The notes under the pieces were generated by a model, which did no database searches, was not told the DNA's origin, and worked only from the letters and a program-made list of their open reading frames with translations. The position numbers and the translations under genes were made by a program. This document shows, piece by piece, positions 1-48,699 of a stretch of 64,000 nucleotides of DNA. Numbering within the stretch: position 1 is the stretch's first letter; every line of letters starts with the position of its first letter. This DNA comes from Siphlonurus alternatus (lineage: Eukaryota; Arthropoda; Insecta; Ephemeroptera; Siphlonuridae): the NCBI GenBank assembly GCA_949825025.1, contig OX463781.1, forward strand, positions 21,325,630 through 21,389,629, in the 5' to 3' direction.

Positions 1-7715
<7,715 letters not shown>

Positions 7716-7913
7716 TCGATTCTTTCCTGTAAATACCCTGTAGCCAACCAGTAGCTCTAAACCAGTAGGTAACCAGTAGCTTACCCTGTAGAACCCTGTA
7801 CACACCCTGTGGATGTTACATTTTTACAGGGTACCTACAGGGTTCGTTCAAAATTTCTACTGGTAAGACAACCTGTAAGTTCCGGTAGCAATCAGTATCT
7901 AGCCCGTAGGTAC

Positions 7914-8018
7914 CCTGTACGCAGTCAGTAAAAACCTGTAGGCAGTCAGTAAAAACCTGTAAGCAGTCAGTAAGAACCTGTAGGCAGTCAGTAAGAACCT
8001 GTAGGCAGTCAGTAAGAA
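7914..8018. repeat. 21-bp tandem repeat, 5 units
   Basis: GCAGTCAGTA recurs at 7921, 7942, 7963, 7984 and 8005, exactly 21 bp apart, within units of the form CCTGTAGGCAGTCAGTAAGAA. It lies inside the left arm of the foldback element. Confidence 0.9.
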
Positions 8019-8669
8019 CCTGTAGCTACTCCGTAAATCCACCTTGTCGTAACCTGTAGGTTCCGGTAGCAGTCTGTACCTAGCTTGTAGCTTCCTGTAG
8101 GTACCCTGTAGGTAGTCAGTGGGAACCAGTAGCTATCCTGTAAACTTACCCTGTATACACCCTGTAAGTATCAGTAGCATTATAGAAAAAAGTAATGCAA
8201 AAATATAAATGAGGTAGTATTGACATCCTGCCTTTATGTAGTAGCCCCTACCATATACCCTACCTAGCCCTAGCCTATCCTACCTGCCTTAACTAACGAG
8301 TTACGCGCGCGTATAAGAACTACCTATGAATTGCCCATATAAGCTTCACCGTCCTTGTGACAGGCGTACTCGAGTTTCTCAGATTTTCAATCAAAATCTA
8401 AAATCAATTATTGAATTTACAGCCGTATAAAAATATTTGTTCAATTGTACGCATCAATGGTAATAAAACAGATACTTTATTTTTTTAATTTTTTAAAAAT
8501 CATTAATTATTTTCTGCACATAATTCAAAATCAGTAATACGATTTTATTTTTAAAGTCAGATTATTTCAAAATACAAGCTATTTAATTGTTATTTTCTTG
8601 TTGAAATACTTTCATTTTCAATGGTTACTCAATTAAAAATTAAATCTCAGCTCATGAGAAGTATACTCT

Positions 8670-8859
8670 TTTCAGGCAGGCTCGAACTGGCAATATAAGA
8701 CTGGGTTAGGGATCCCTGACTGGCCCTTCATATTTTTAACACAGGAGCATAGGAAAAGTGGCCTCAGACCCCCTGAAAAGTGACCCCTGCTGCCTAGCTT
8801 TAATGCCCATATGGCCATGACTGGCCCCTAGCTTTTCCCAGTCCGAGCCTGTTTTCAGG
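8670..8859. mobile_element. Small inverted-repeat element nested in the foldback element
   Basis: CAGGCAGGCTCGAACTGG at the left and CCCAGTCCGAGCCTG at the right form imperfect terminal inverted repeats around about 190 bp. Termini of the type CAG...CGGACTGG are typical of non-autonomous hAT-like elements, so this is a possible hAT MITE. Confidence 0.5.
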
Positions 8860-9129
8860 TATACAAGCACTTTTGCAGTGACTCCTATAATTGACAATTA
8901 AATGAGCTGTGTAGGTGGTGAAAGGAACCACAAAATATTAATAGCAAGAGAATGAGGTTATCAATTTAATTAAAAGAAATACAGCATCATGCAAGGTTCT
9001 TCATGTATCATGCCTATATTTATGATGCACATAATTTATAATCATAGAACTAATATGCTAGCAATGAATGTAATTATAGAAATATATGTAAAAAAACTTT
9101 AAAGTGGAATCTGTGGCAATCGTGTCATT

Positions 9130-9660
9130 ATATGTATGGATTAAAAACTGATGAAAGCTACACACAACTACTGGAAACTACTGAGTACTTACAGTGTGAT
9201 TTTAAACTCTATACCTGTAGCGAGTCTGTAGGTTCCTGTACTTGCTACAGATTCAAATTTAATGCAAGTTACCGATGATTACTGGAAGCTACTGGTATAT
9301 TACAGAATGACTGTTACCTGTAGCGAGTCTGTAGGTTCCTGTACTAGCTACAGGTTAAAAACTCACGCAATTTACCGATGATTACTGGAAGCTACTGGTA
9401 TATTATTACAGGTTAGCTGTTACCTGTAGCGAGTCTGTAGGTTCCCGTAATCGCTACAGGATAACAATTTACAAAATCTACCGATGATTACTGGAAGCTA
9501 CTGGTATATTACAGGTTAGCTGTTACCTGTAGCGAGTCTGTAGGTTCCCGTACTCGCTACAGGTTAATAATTGACTAAATCTACCGATGATTACTGGAAG
9601 CTACTGGTAAATTACAGGATAGCCGTTACCTGTAGCGGAGTCTGCAGGTTCCTGTAAGCT
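9130..9660. repeat. Tandem repeat of about 103-106 bp, 5 units
   Basis: Each unit carries TACCTGTAGCGAGTCTGTAG and, further on, TTACTGGAAGCTACTGGTA. Unit starts are at 9212, 9315, 9421, 9524 and 9627, with small sequence differences between units. Confidence 0.85.
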
Positions 9661-9893
9661 ACGGGATCGAGTTGTACAGGGTTTTACAGAGTGTGTACTG
9701 GTTAGTAGAGACTTTTACTTATTGCTACAGGGTAGTTACTGGGTTACTACTGGATCGCAACCAGTAGCGAAAAGAGCAAAATCAGAGCCTACAGGGTCAA
9801 ACTGAGTTTACTGGGTGTGTACAGGGTATTTACAGAGTTTTTTGGCCTCTACCGGTTGGATACAGGGTTTTTACAGGGTATCTACAGGAAAAA

Positions 9894-11513
9894 ATTCTAC
9901 TCGGGCAGTTATTGAGTTACTACTGTAGTTGCCGCTGATGCTACTTCTATTCTAGCCCTTGTCTCTCCTAGCTACATCCTTCGTCGATTTTCTCTCTCGC
10001 TCGCTCACTCACTCACTGCTCTCGTTTTACACGGCTTGCCTTATATTGGAAAGCGAATCTAATTTGGTGTGTGCTCTCGCTCGTCGAGCGTCATTTGTTC
10101 AAATTACGCGAGGTTCGCCATTATCAGTTCAGGGTGGAGAGAGAAGGGAGACGCAATTTGTGAAATATATTCGACACTTGTGTTACCATTAACTTTAACA
10201 CAATGTGTAGATTTTTAACTATTTCTCTTACGTTGCTTGATTCGATTAAACATATTTTAATTCCAATTAATTTTTATCTTACCTAATATTTAATAATGAT
10301 TTTAATGAAAAATACTAAAAAATAAATGCTCTAATTTATTTTATGATTTATTTAACATTGTATTTTCTTTAAATTGTAATATTGTGCAAGACTCATATAA
10401 TTTTAATGCAACATGTTTGTTTTTTTCGTATAATTTGTGTTTTATTAAAAGTCATCACGTCATGACAAATTTAAAAGAATCAAATTCAAACCATATAATT
10501 TATTAATTAATGAAATACACAACTTTTTGAAAAGATCTCTCAAATTTTCTGCTTTGTTTCTAATGTAAGTAGAATTTAATAACAAAATATAAAATATACC
10601 ATGTGATTTTTATTTGTGCTAAAAAAAGTTTTTATCAATAAAACTTGATAAACTGAAGTTTTGTTCTTTATTATATTTATCTTTCAAAGGAACATGTTGT
10701 GTAAATTAACTTTCATATTATTAATGATCTTATTTTAATAATTAAAGCATAATGTGTTATGAACCATGTCACAACAATTATTAACGTAACTTTGAGAGAT
10801 AAGATTAATATAAAGATAAAATTTATTATTACATTAAACAGCTTTGTTCATAGAGTGTATATATCTTGACCCATGACCCTTTCTTTCCCCTTCACCCCTC
10901 ACTCATTTCATCCCCCCTATAATTCTGAATCCACCCTTATTTCTTCCCTTTTCAAGAGAGCATAGTATCACCCTCCATTAAATTCATCATCATTTATTAT
11001 GTAAGGCCTTTTTTAAGACAAAAAGAACAAAACATCTTTACAAAAAATAAATAACTTTTTTTTTCTTAGTACTCTATTTTATAAACCCTTAATTTAACTT
11101 AAAATCTTAAAGGATTAAACTTGGATATGCATACAATTTTAGGTACTTTTGCATACAAAATTTTAATATTGAAACAAGTGTATAAATGTAAAATATCAGC
11201 ATTAAATAAAAAATTTAACATGTAAATTGTTAATGGGGTAAATTTTGTGTTAAGATATAGCCCTTTTTGTGTATATAAAAGAGTGGCAATTCTTTACACG
11301 TTAAAGACGGGCTGTGAATCAAAGTGTGCAGCCGATAACGACTCCATTTGCCCCAAGAGAAACTAGCAGCATGCCAATGAGCAACACACTTTTTTTCCTT
11401 CTTTTTAAAGCAAAAGAAATAAGGTATAAAAATTGAATTTAAAATGGAAAATCTTTAATTTATTTTTCCAAGTTTACAAACCTATTTTATGTATAAATTT
11501 GCTTTTTTTTAAC

Positions 11514-11600
<87 letters not shown>

Positions 11601-14519
11601 TGTTTCTGCATCAATAAGTAAGCTCTATCTGTAAAATAAAAAAAAGTGTTCGTCATTAACATAAGTTTCTTCCATGCATAATTTCGTATGGATTTGAACG
11701 GATAAACTGCATAACATTCTGTACCGAAGGAATAAATAACAAACTGAATGGAAATTTGGAAATTTGTGTCGATGAAATCGATTGCCAATTATTTCATACT
11801 TCTTACATCAGGTAGATTCGTGCAATCTGTTTTCAACATACCAAACAAAACAGAAAAATTACAAAAATTCTTTCAGTAATCTTAAAAATAAATTAAAAAC
11901 AATAATATAGAATTAAAAGAAAAATATTTTTTTTTTCTGTCATCGTTACGCATAATACAATATCCAGTATAATATATAATTTAATAACGTCATCTGATGG
12001 AGTATTACAACTGGTCTTCAATGATTATTTAAGATTTAGAATTTTAATTATTACAAAACGTAAAACGTGATTTTTTAGATTTTCGTCATACACTCCATCT
12101 TTATTGTAACATATATGTAAAACAAACTATCAGATCATTGAAATCTTCTCCCTCTGTTTCGTATCTTTTTCTTCAAGTTTATTCACTGCTCGTTCTTGTT
12201 GTGAGGCGAGGACAGGAGGTGGCGCCCATGCATCACCCATGGCACCCCCTTGTGGTCTGGCCCAAACTGGCGCCCCCCTTTCTTGTCTGACATCTGACAA
12301 ACGTTTGCAAATGCAGCAGTCATTTTTCGCTGCTGTCACATCGTTTCTTCAGAGCTGTCCCAGCAACAATACATCACGCGACGTGGCTGCTTCCTTCTAT
12401 GATTTGTTACTTGTCACTTAATTGTTTTTATATGTGACGTTCTAACAAAATCTTGTCATATACAAGTTATATTCATAATATCATATGGCAGTATTGTATA
12501 TAATATTATTAAGACTTTTTTCAAATTAATATACTAAAACTTTATTATAGTAATTGTGTAAAGAAAAAATATTGCATGGTAAATAATTATTTATGATTGC
12601 TCAGTTTTTTGTTGTATTAGAGTTTATTCTCTAGTTCAATCGTTATATAATTATCTGGAACATTATAAACATGTTGGTGTATAAAACCTATGAAAAGTAC
12701 ACCTCGGGTTGGCATGAATGTTATCTCTGGAAGATTTGCTGGAGCTGCAGCTTCTAAAGTTTCAGATTTATGATTTTGGGAGAGGTGATCCAGAAGAGCA
12801 CCCACTCCATCCAACTAGAAATATTTTAATTTCCCTACACCTTCATAGACTGCGTGGCAATAAGAGCAGCGGTAAAAGTGTTAAGTGTACGGCGAGATTT
12901 ATTTTGAATAAAAATCGCCCAGGTAATGATTTTATACTATACAAAATTTAAGATGAAAAAAAGTGCTGAAATCTTTAATATTTTCAAGTTTTGATTTGAG
13001 ACATTGGTCCTGAGAATATATATTTTTTTTAGTTCACATTACAGCAAATTGGAGACTTCAACGCAACTTCACACTTGATTTTGTATGTGTTTATAATGCA
13101 ATTCACAATTCTTAAAATTTGTAATTTAAAATAATTATTTCTTGGTGGCACATAAATTTTTTAAGCAACGTACATTACAACATCAACAATTTATTTATTT
13201 GACATAAAAAAGTTAATCAAACGTAAAAAAATAAATTCAACTCTCTTGATTAACAATTGTTTTAAGCAATCTATTGAAAGTGTTCTTTAAATGTTATAGA
13301 AAAGAAGAGGAAAGAATTCTTGCATTCAATTTCTCCGTCGGCTTCTTCCATGTTAACGCGCTCAATTTGTAAGAGTTAGAAAAAAGAAAGAAAGGGTTGA
13401 GCACTTTTGCTTCATCCTTTTAGTCTTGCTTGCTGCTACATGCAGACTTATAGAAAAGAGGGAATCATTGTCACTCGTGTTTTAGGGATTTAAAAAAAAA
13501 AAAAAGAAAAGCATCAAGCGAAAGAGAGAAGAGAGGGACCTACGAAGACGAGGAGCAATCATGCGAGATTAAGGCAGTCAAGCGCGATTTGTTTTTTTAA
13601 TGTTGTAGTCGTTACAAAAATGTTAGAATTGCTACTTCTTATGATTGGCTTATTTTCTAATCTTCGTTCAAAGTCACTATAAAAACATAAAATGTTTCTT
13701 GTGAAAAACATTTACTATACCCCACTATACAGAATGTAGCTTAAAAAAAAATAAAAAAAGTCAACCGATAACATATTTCATTTTTTTCTGGCGCTAAAAT
13801 AAAAAAATAAAAAATAAAGGTTTTGTCCCCACCCCCTCTCTTTTTTCTTTCCCAATAACAGAGCTATCATCCCCAGGGGTTTGAAGGGTGGCATATTTGA
13901 GTCAGATATATGATCATCAATATTGTACCGTATAAGCCGTATAAGGTATAATTCTTATAAGAAATATTCAATGAATAGCTGTAAGTGTAATTATATTCCA
14001 AGTTATATATACATGTCTGGAATATACCGAATTTAAATTTAAAAATTAATGCTATGTTAGATAAAGTTGTGCGCTATTAAATTAAGTATCATGGGATGTA
14101 CGTACGTACTTTGCATACAAATACGTTAAAAAATTATCAAATTTAATATAATAATTGACGCAGTCTATATTATTATATACAGTTAAGCCAATGATTGAAA
14201 TAAAAATTGAATTAATAATGTGCACATGTTTAATGTTCGATATTGTTATATAATCAATAATAAAAATAATTTCTTTCCTGACATCATTTCGAGTAGATTA
14301 TCACAACACTTGCAATTTATTTAAAATTTATACTGTACTGTATTTTTATATACACTTAACATGACTTAACTTTGAGAATTAATAAAAACCCTGATAATCC
14401 TATTTTTTTTAATATATTACAGTAGTAATATACATAATAGTACATGTCAATTTTGTATACGCACCATTTGTAATTACATTTTTAATGAGAGAGGTTTAAT
14501 CATTTCGTGAAATGAATTT
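9894..14519. other. AT-rich intergenic DNA, no gene seen
   Basis: No supported gene. A GC-richer patch near 12200-12370 is open in overlapping frames on both strands but has no recognisable domain. Confidence 0.55.
11516..11593. repeat. (TA)n microsatellite
   Basis: About 77 bp of almost uninterrupted TA dinucleotides. Confidence 0.95.
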
Positions 14520-14725
14520 ACGTTCATAACTTCTCGCCTGAGCTGGAGCAGACCTCAGAAGTGCGCTGCTGAGAAGTTGCGGCAAGAGACCGCAGAGTCG
14601 AGACGCTCCTTCCGAGGAGGCGCCAGGCGCTCGCGGTCACGCCCCAGGCGCCACCCGGCACCGTAACCACTGATTGTGCCGCTCGAACCGCGCGCAACGC
14701 CACGGGATTAGTCGCAATCTAACCG
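14520..14725. other. GC-rich island in AT-rich intergenic DNA
   Basis: About 200 bp with many CpGs (AGGCGCCAGGCGC, CCGCGCGCAACG) in otherwise strongly AT-rich DNA, 8.5 kb beyond the 3' end of runt. No convincing frame or RNA fold was recognised. It could be a regulatory island, a non-coding exon or part of a repeat. Confidence 0.4.
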
Positions 14726-17435
14726 AGTAATCTAATATATTATATCATTATATAAGTGATTCGATTTATTAAAGACATTGTAATTTAACACCTTACGCTA
14801 GTAGCAGTTTGCAAAGTTGATGACAAATGTTTTATGATTTTGCTATTAAACATCATATTAAAAAGTTAAAAATTAAAGTGTGCTATTAATTTCTTGGGAA
14901 GTACGTATAGAAATGTTACATGTAACATATAGTTAAAACCCACACACTCAACAAGAATTCACATTTTTAATTTTGAAAAAAAACTAAAATAGTATTATAG
15001 CAAGTGCGTAAATATGTTCATAGAAATATTATACTTATTACGCAAAGGATTTTCAAACCTTGAATTAATATATAATTAATTTCAAAATAATATGCATGGT
15101 GTGGCAATATTATTCACACGGTGTTCTGTCAACAATTTTCTATGCAGGAAAAAGAATATTCGACTTAATTATTACATTTAAAGTAAAAAATAGATAGATA
15201 GCTCACCCATCACCTATATATACGAGACTGCTGTGTCTTCTATATCTCAATATTTTCAATAATGACTATGGAATAAAGTTTCCATGATTTCCTTAGTTAA
15301 AACATGATAAATTTTGAGTGCCACTAGTAACTTACCAACAAGTTGTGGTAAAAATTATGGAGAAGCAAACAAAAAGAAAATTCGTATTTTATATGTATTT
15401 ATTTTTTTGCGGCTCTTATCTTGTTCTAATGCATCAGATATAGAAGTGTTGGTAATGGTACTGAAGTCGCTCTTAGTGAAATGAGCGGCGGCGGCGGCGG
15501 CGGAAAATGTTCATTTGTTGAGAGCAGCTGAGACAAAAACTCGGAGGCGGTTGAAAAGAAGTCATTGAATGGCCGGGCTATGAAGTGTCTCATCAGAGCT
15601 GGCAGAAATGGCCGTCAATTGTGCCAACATGTTTCAATAAGCTGAGTGAGCAATGTCGACTTCTTAACTTTAATTAACGTTTCTTAACAGTGACACAAAA
15701 AAAAAAAAAAAAAAACGAAGCCCTTTTTTTTCGTCAGTTTTTCTTTTGTGATTCTCAATATTATTTAAAAAAAAATAGTGTATGCAGGTAGATGAATGAT
15801 GAATAGTCATTGAAAATATACTACAAAGAAAAAAAAATGAAATTTCATCATTTAAAATTTGAAGAATTAATAAAACATATTTGTGATGCTGATTACATAT
15901 TCTTTTGATGTGTATAAATAATAGAATATAAAAAATATATACTACATTTTTTATTTGGATATCTGTAAAAAAATTCTTCCAGGGCTCAGAAAGCTTAAAA
16001 ATTATATATTAGGTTTTTTTCAACATGCAATCGCTTCAATCAACAAGAAAAGTTTATATGAATTTAATTTTTTAAACTATTGAGCTTGCAAGCGGTCAAA
16101 ACTTTCATTGATGAAATATGGTAAAGTTTGAGACTAAAATTCATTAAACCACAAAACTTCCTACAAATTAATTAAACTGATATTTTCATTGAAAATAGAG
16201 GAAGAAATAATTAAGAATTTGCTGCCTTGTGATATAAAATAAAATTATCTACAGAATTGTATTAGAAATGAAAAAATAATTAATATGTTTAACCATTTAC
16301 AGAATCTTGTGTAATATTATACAATTTTTAACTTGAAACTTTAAAATGTGTTATCTAATATTCATGATCTATATATATATATATATTTATTTGCAGCGTA
16401 ATTTATAAATAATGCAACAACAACATAATTAAATAAAAATTAACATATAAATTCTCTCATTAATTACAATTTCCTTGACACCAATGTATATTTTAGTTTG
16501 TAAGCATAATTCACAAGATACAACATGTTAAAGTTAAAGGTCAAATTATAATTATATATACTGTGTAAAGCAAAATTGTTTTAAGTTAACATAGAAACTT
16601 CAATGAGGCTAAGATAATTGGTTTTTATTGAAACATATGATGGGTCTTGGCCTTAAGTACACACATAGACGCATGCCTTGGGGACCTACAGAAACCTAGA
16701 TAGCTAGCTAGCTGGCAGTAATCTTCATTAGAAGTTAGAACGAGTAAGCAAGCAGCTTTGGGGGCCCCCGCATATACAACTGCTCTGCAATGCAAATGAG
16801 CGAGCAAGAAAGAGGAGGAGGCACATTTATTCTCACTCCTTAACTCCTTCTCTTCTCCTTTACCTTCTTCTTTCTTAGCAATGGTAAAAAGCACAGGAGT
16901 AAAATCTACGCCATAAAACTTAGTCTTATAAAATACATACAAAGATAATAATCTTTAAAATAAACATTTCCTTGTAATCCTGATTTTATTATTTATTTTA
17001 TTTACTAAAAAAAATTATTTCAACATAAAAGCATTAATGGAGATTCATTGATTCGTAAGAATGTACAACTTTGTACATTGCAATATTACTGTGTTGTTCA
17101 TCAATAAGGATTCTCTTTGTTCTTTCAGTTTGAATTTCGAAGCTTATTTTTTAGTTTTTTTTTTGTCAAATGTATTGAAAGAGCCTGCCAACTGTTTCAT
17201 CTTCTAATTCTTATTGTTTTCAAGTCAACAAATCTTGCTGCTACATTGCATTTGAAGAGTTTAAAAAGGTTTTATACAGTACAATAGATACACAGTCAAA
17301 TCAGATATAAAAATATCTTTACTCCTTTTAGTTCATAATAGTCCATAAGATAAATACTCCATCAGACAAAGTTTTAATTTAAAGCACATTGGAATTAATC
17401 AAATAAAAATATTTATACTATAGACTCAAATCAAC

Positions 17436-17466
<31 letters not shown>

Positions 17467-18477
17467 GGAAGGCGCATTTAGGCAACTTTTCATGCTCTTG
17501 TGCTGAGCAATTTGCATAAGCATCTATTCTGGCAGGCGCAAAAGTAAAGCAACTCTCAAAAATAGAGAGTAATAAATTACATTTACCAATCTTATAATAT
17601 ATTATGTCGTAGAACGTACACTTGCATAAACACAGAGAGTATAATATATACACATCTCTTTAATTCTTTCTTCTCCTTCTTTCTACTCCATTCTTCTTTA
17701 ACACCCTTAGCTCATCATCAGAACGCTTTAAACACGGCAATTGTTTCCTTGCGCTTCAAGTGGCTAGAGAGAGGGTGGAGGAGGAGCTACTTAGCCTCAG
17801 CACTATGCATACTTAACCCTTTTCTGTTAGCAAGCAGAGTAGACAGAGAGATGACGATGATGATATCTTCTCGAGGAGTGACGATAATGCTTGAGATTGT
17901 GAACAGCCGGTGGGTATGGTAGGTTCCTCTGTTACTACTGCTGCTGCAGGGATGGTTGAGAAGCAAGCAAAAGTCATGAATATTCATGAAGCTAGTAGCA
18001 TCATCACCTTATACTTCTATCTCTTATTCTTATTCTTTGTTTTAATATGTATATTTATATATAAAGCTGTTGAAAGTAACACTGTTGCCAAGTATTTTGC
18101 ATTTTAAATATACCATAGGGAGGAAGATTATGTCAATCATTATTATAACGAAGTAAATATATATTATGAAAAAAATATTATCTAGTAACATCATGGTATA
18201 ACACAAAATGTTAAGTGGGTTAAATATTATAGTTAAGAATTGCTCCCAGGTTTATGTTATTATTTTAATATTTATTTGTTATTATTTTTGAAGTATAAAT
18301 TTTCTGTACAATTTTTTAAAGTTCTTTCCGATCAATAAAACTTGTATCTACTGCACCATGCTCTTAAATTTGTCATCCTAAAAAATTAGTATGTAAAAAT
18401 GAAATAGGCAATATTGATGAATAATAATTCAAATAAAATAATATGCGTTTTAAACAAACATTGAATGTAAAGAAATA
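14726..18477. other. AT-rich intergenic DNA, no gene seen
   Basis: No supported coding exon. It holds a short (GGC)n run at 15485-15503 in a moderately GC-rich patch (15440-15660) and poly-A/T stretches near 15692 and 17440. Confidence 0.55.
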
Positions 18478-18813
18478 TAATGAGATATTAGAATGTAAAA
18501 ATTTTAGTGGCTTAATCGAAAGAAGGGGTAAAAATATGGTACTGTGAATTTTTTAAGATTTTTCTGAGACCGAGAACTATTTTTAAAAAATTATTGAAAG
18601 TCTATTTTATGACGTCACGGGCACTGACGTCATAGGCACTGCCCTATCCTTTTTCTTAAAGACTGTCGCCAATGACGTCATCAAAATAGAATTTCAATAA
18701 TTTTTTAAAAATAGTTCCCGGTCTCAGAAAAATCTGAAAAAATTCACAGTACCATATTTTTACCTCTTCTTTCGATTAAGCCACTAAAATTTTCACATTC
18801 TAATATCTCATTA
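18478..18813. mobile_element. Palindromic MITE, family with GACGTCA centre, copy 1
   Basis: The left end (TAATGAGATATTAGAATG, from 18478) is inverted at the right end (to 18813), and the arms pair over most of the 336 bp. Each arm carries AATTATTGAAAGT-like and GAGAC(C)-G-GAACTA-like blocks, and GACGTCA motifs lie in the centre. It resembles the elements near 32.1, 47.7 and 59.2 kb. Confidence 0.75.
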
Positions 18814-23029
<4,216 letters not shown>

Positions 23030-23035
23030 TTTATT
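23030..23035 (-). other. Possible runt polyadenylation signal
   Basis: AATAAA on the minus strand, about 225 nt beyond the runt stop codon. The region is so AT-rich that other AATAAA copies occur nearby, so the true cleavage site is uncertain. Confidence 0.3.
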
Positions 23036-23258
23036 TAGAGTGAATCATTATAATTTATTTTTTTAATTTTCATTTTGTTTTTCTAAACATTTCATTATGT
23101 TTATAAAAATTTACTTGAAAATGCATAGAGAATTCATTGACATGACATTTTGATATTTTGTGCAAATGATAGTACTGAATCTAAAATAATCTAGATTATT
23201 TTCATATAAAAATTAATACCCTATTTCAATTATATTCCGGGATTTACACAAAAAGTCA

Positions 23259-46980
<23,722 letters not shown>

Positions 46981-46982
46981 GA

Positions 46983-46990
46983 CTTATATA
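46983..46990 (-). promoter_or_regulatory. Possible TATA box of runt
   Basis: Reading on the minus strand, TATATAAG precedes a GC-richer stretch about 960 nt upstream of the runt ATG. If used, transcription would start near 46955 and give a long 5' leader rich in GGT/GGA/GGC triplets between 46200 and 46340. There is no clear TCAGT initiator at the expected distance, so this is a weak call. A spliced leader from further upstream cannot be excluded. Confidence 0.3.
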
Positions 46991-47492
46991 AAGATAAAAA
47001 AAAATGTTAAAAAAGAAGTGCGCATGCTTCTTACTTCTACTTTCTTACAGAAGCATCTTTTCACTCTTCTTTTTTTCTCGCTTCTCCTCTTTTCGTTCGA
47101 TCCCCCACTACTTCTCCAGCTCTCTCACGGATTTATCAACTTTTCATAAGCACCAAGGTGGCCAAGGTGGTTACCCCTTGAGGAAAACCCGGATGGGACA
47201 TGACGACTGACTTTGTTTTTACGTACTTTATAGCAGCACAATTCTTCGTCTGTGTATCAGTGAGATTTTCAAATAAATGTATGAAGCTACAAAGTTAGTC
47301 GTGACACAAGGATACATATTAATACATATTATTATATATAATATATGAGAGGTGGAAAATACATGCGGTTAACAACGCTGTCCACAGCTAAGCGCTTTGT
47401 GGCAACCATGTGTGGCTAAATTTGTGAGCTGGCGTATTACTTGTAAACATATAAATATACGACTGTACCCTCGATCAGTTGTATATAGTAGA

Positions 47493-47494
<2 letters not shown>

Positions 47495-47567
<73 letters not shown>
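47495..47567. repeat. (CT)n microsatellite
   Basis: About 73 bp of CT dinucleotides. Confidence 0.96.
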
Positions 47568-47570
<3 letters not shown>

Positions 47571-47657
47571 AAAGTATCAGATTCAAGAAGGTGTATCACT
47601 GAATAGCATACAAGTCTCATGAGAGGGGCACACACCTTTTTGGTTTTGATAAGAATG

Positions 47658-47972
47658 GAGTATTGACCTCAATTTTTTTTATTGCAGAAATGGATAGAGG
47701 GTGCAAAGTTATGCTACCCTGATTTTTTTCAGATTTTTTTTTAGACCTGGAACTAATTTTAAAAAATTATTGAAGGTCCTTTTTGTGACGTCACGCGGCG
47801 GCAAGTCCTATCTTTTTCTTAAGGAGCGACGTCTCGTGACGTCACGAAAAGGACTTTCAATAATTTTTTAAAAGTAGTTCCCGGGCTCTGAAAAATCTGA
47901 AAAAAATCAGGGTAGCATAACTTTGCACCCTCTATCCATTTCTGCAATAAAAAAAAATTGAGGACAATACTC
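47658..47972. mobile_element. Palindromic MITE, copy 3
   Basis: Left GAGTATTGACCTCAA...ATTGCAGAAATGGATAGAGGG is inverted at the right (CCCTCTATCCATTTCTGC...TTGAGGACAATACTC). The arms continue with GACCTGGAACTA and ATTATTGAAGG blocks and the centre contains GTGACGTCACG twice. About 315 bp. Confidence 0.85.
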
Positions 47973-48699
47973 TATTGTAAAGTAATTAAGAATTAAATTA
48001 ATAATAATAATTTAGAATTAAATTTTCATGAATATCGATGTTATACAGTACATCTAATGTACTATCAGATACATAAGTAATAAGTAAGTAATAAGTAGTT
48101 ACTTAAGTTGTTAAGTAATCCATCATGATATATTTTACAGTGTTTTGTACATATATTATTAGATTGCCTCCAGAAGTAAGTAAAATAAAAGCATTATTTG
48201 TTCATGATTTTTTTTTTTTGTCAAATATTTCAAAATAATCATCCTTTACTTAATTGCTTACTGTAAAATTTCAAACGCTCTGTTTCAGTACAACTTTGAC
48301 CAGTTTAAAACTTTTAATAACAGTATATCAATTATTGAAAAAGCTTGAACATTAAAACTTTCAGCTTATTTATACAGTAACACCACAGAAAATCACTGCA
48401 AGACTACATGACAGTATTATGAAGGTTTTAAAAAATGTTGTGTTGAATTTTTGGTACGCCTGAAGTTTTGAAAAGTAAGCAACCCATGCACCATCTGACA
48501 AGCAGCAAATTTATTTAAAATATAATTTGATATCCATAATTTAATGAATAATATTTAGGATAGTATTTTATTATTGTATGTATTTGTAAGTATGTCCCAA
48601 ATTAAAAAGGTGTCATGTCACGCGATTACATCTTTGCATACTGCAAAATCAAACTAAGGGGTCTTTAGCAATATTTTACCGTAAATTCGCATAACATAA

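Larger units (their letters stand above)
7718..9893. mobile_element. Foldback element with satellite-like arms, about 2.2 kb
   Basis: The left end (7723: TTTCCTGTAAATACCCTGTA) is the near-exact reverse complement of the right end (9872-9891). Inside, the left arm is packed with CCTGTAG/CCAGTAG motifs and the right arm with their complements (CTACAGG, CTACTGG). The left arm contains five 21-bp units (7914-8018). The right half contains five units of about 103-106 bp (TACCTG starts at 9212, 9315, 9421, 9524 and 9627). No transposase frame is present, so it is non-autonomous. The structure resembles FB/Galileo-type foldback transposons, but family assignment is not possible by eye. Confidence 0.75.

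Noticed and set aside
7914..8018. CRISPR-like array
   Set aside because: The 21-bp units are contiguous without unique spacers, lie within a foldback element, and the genome is eukaryotic.
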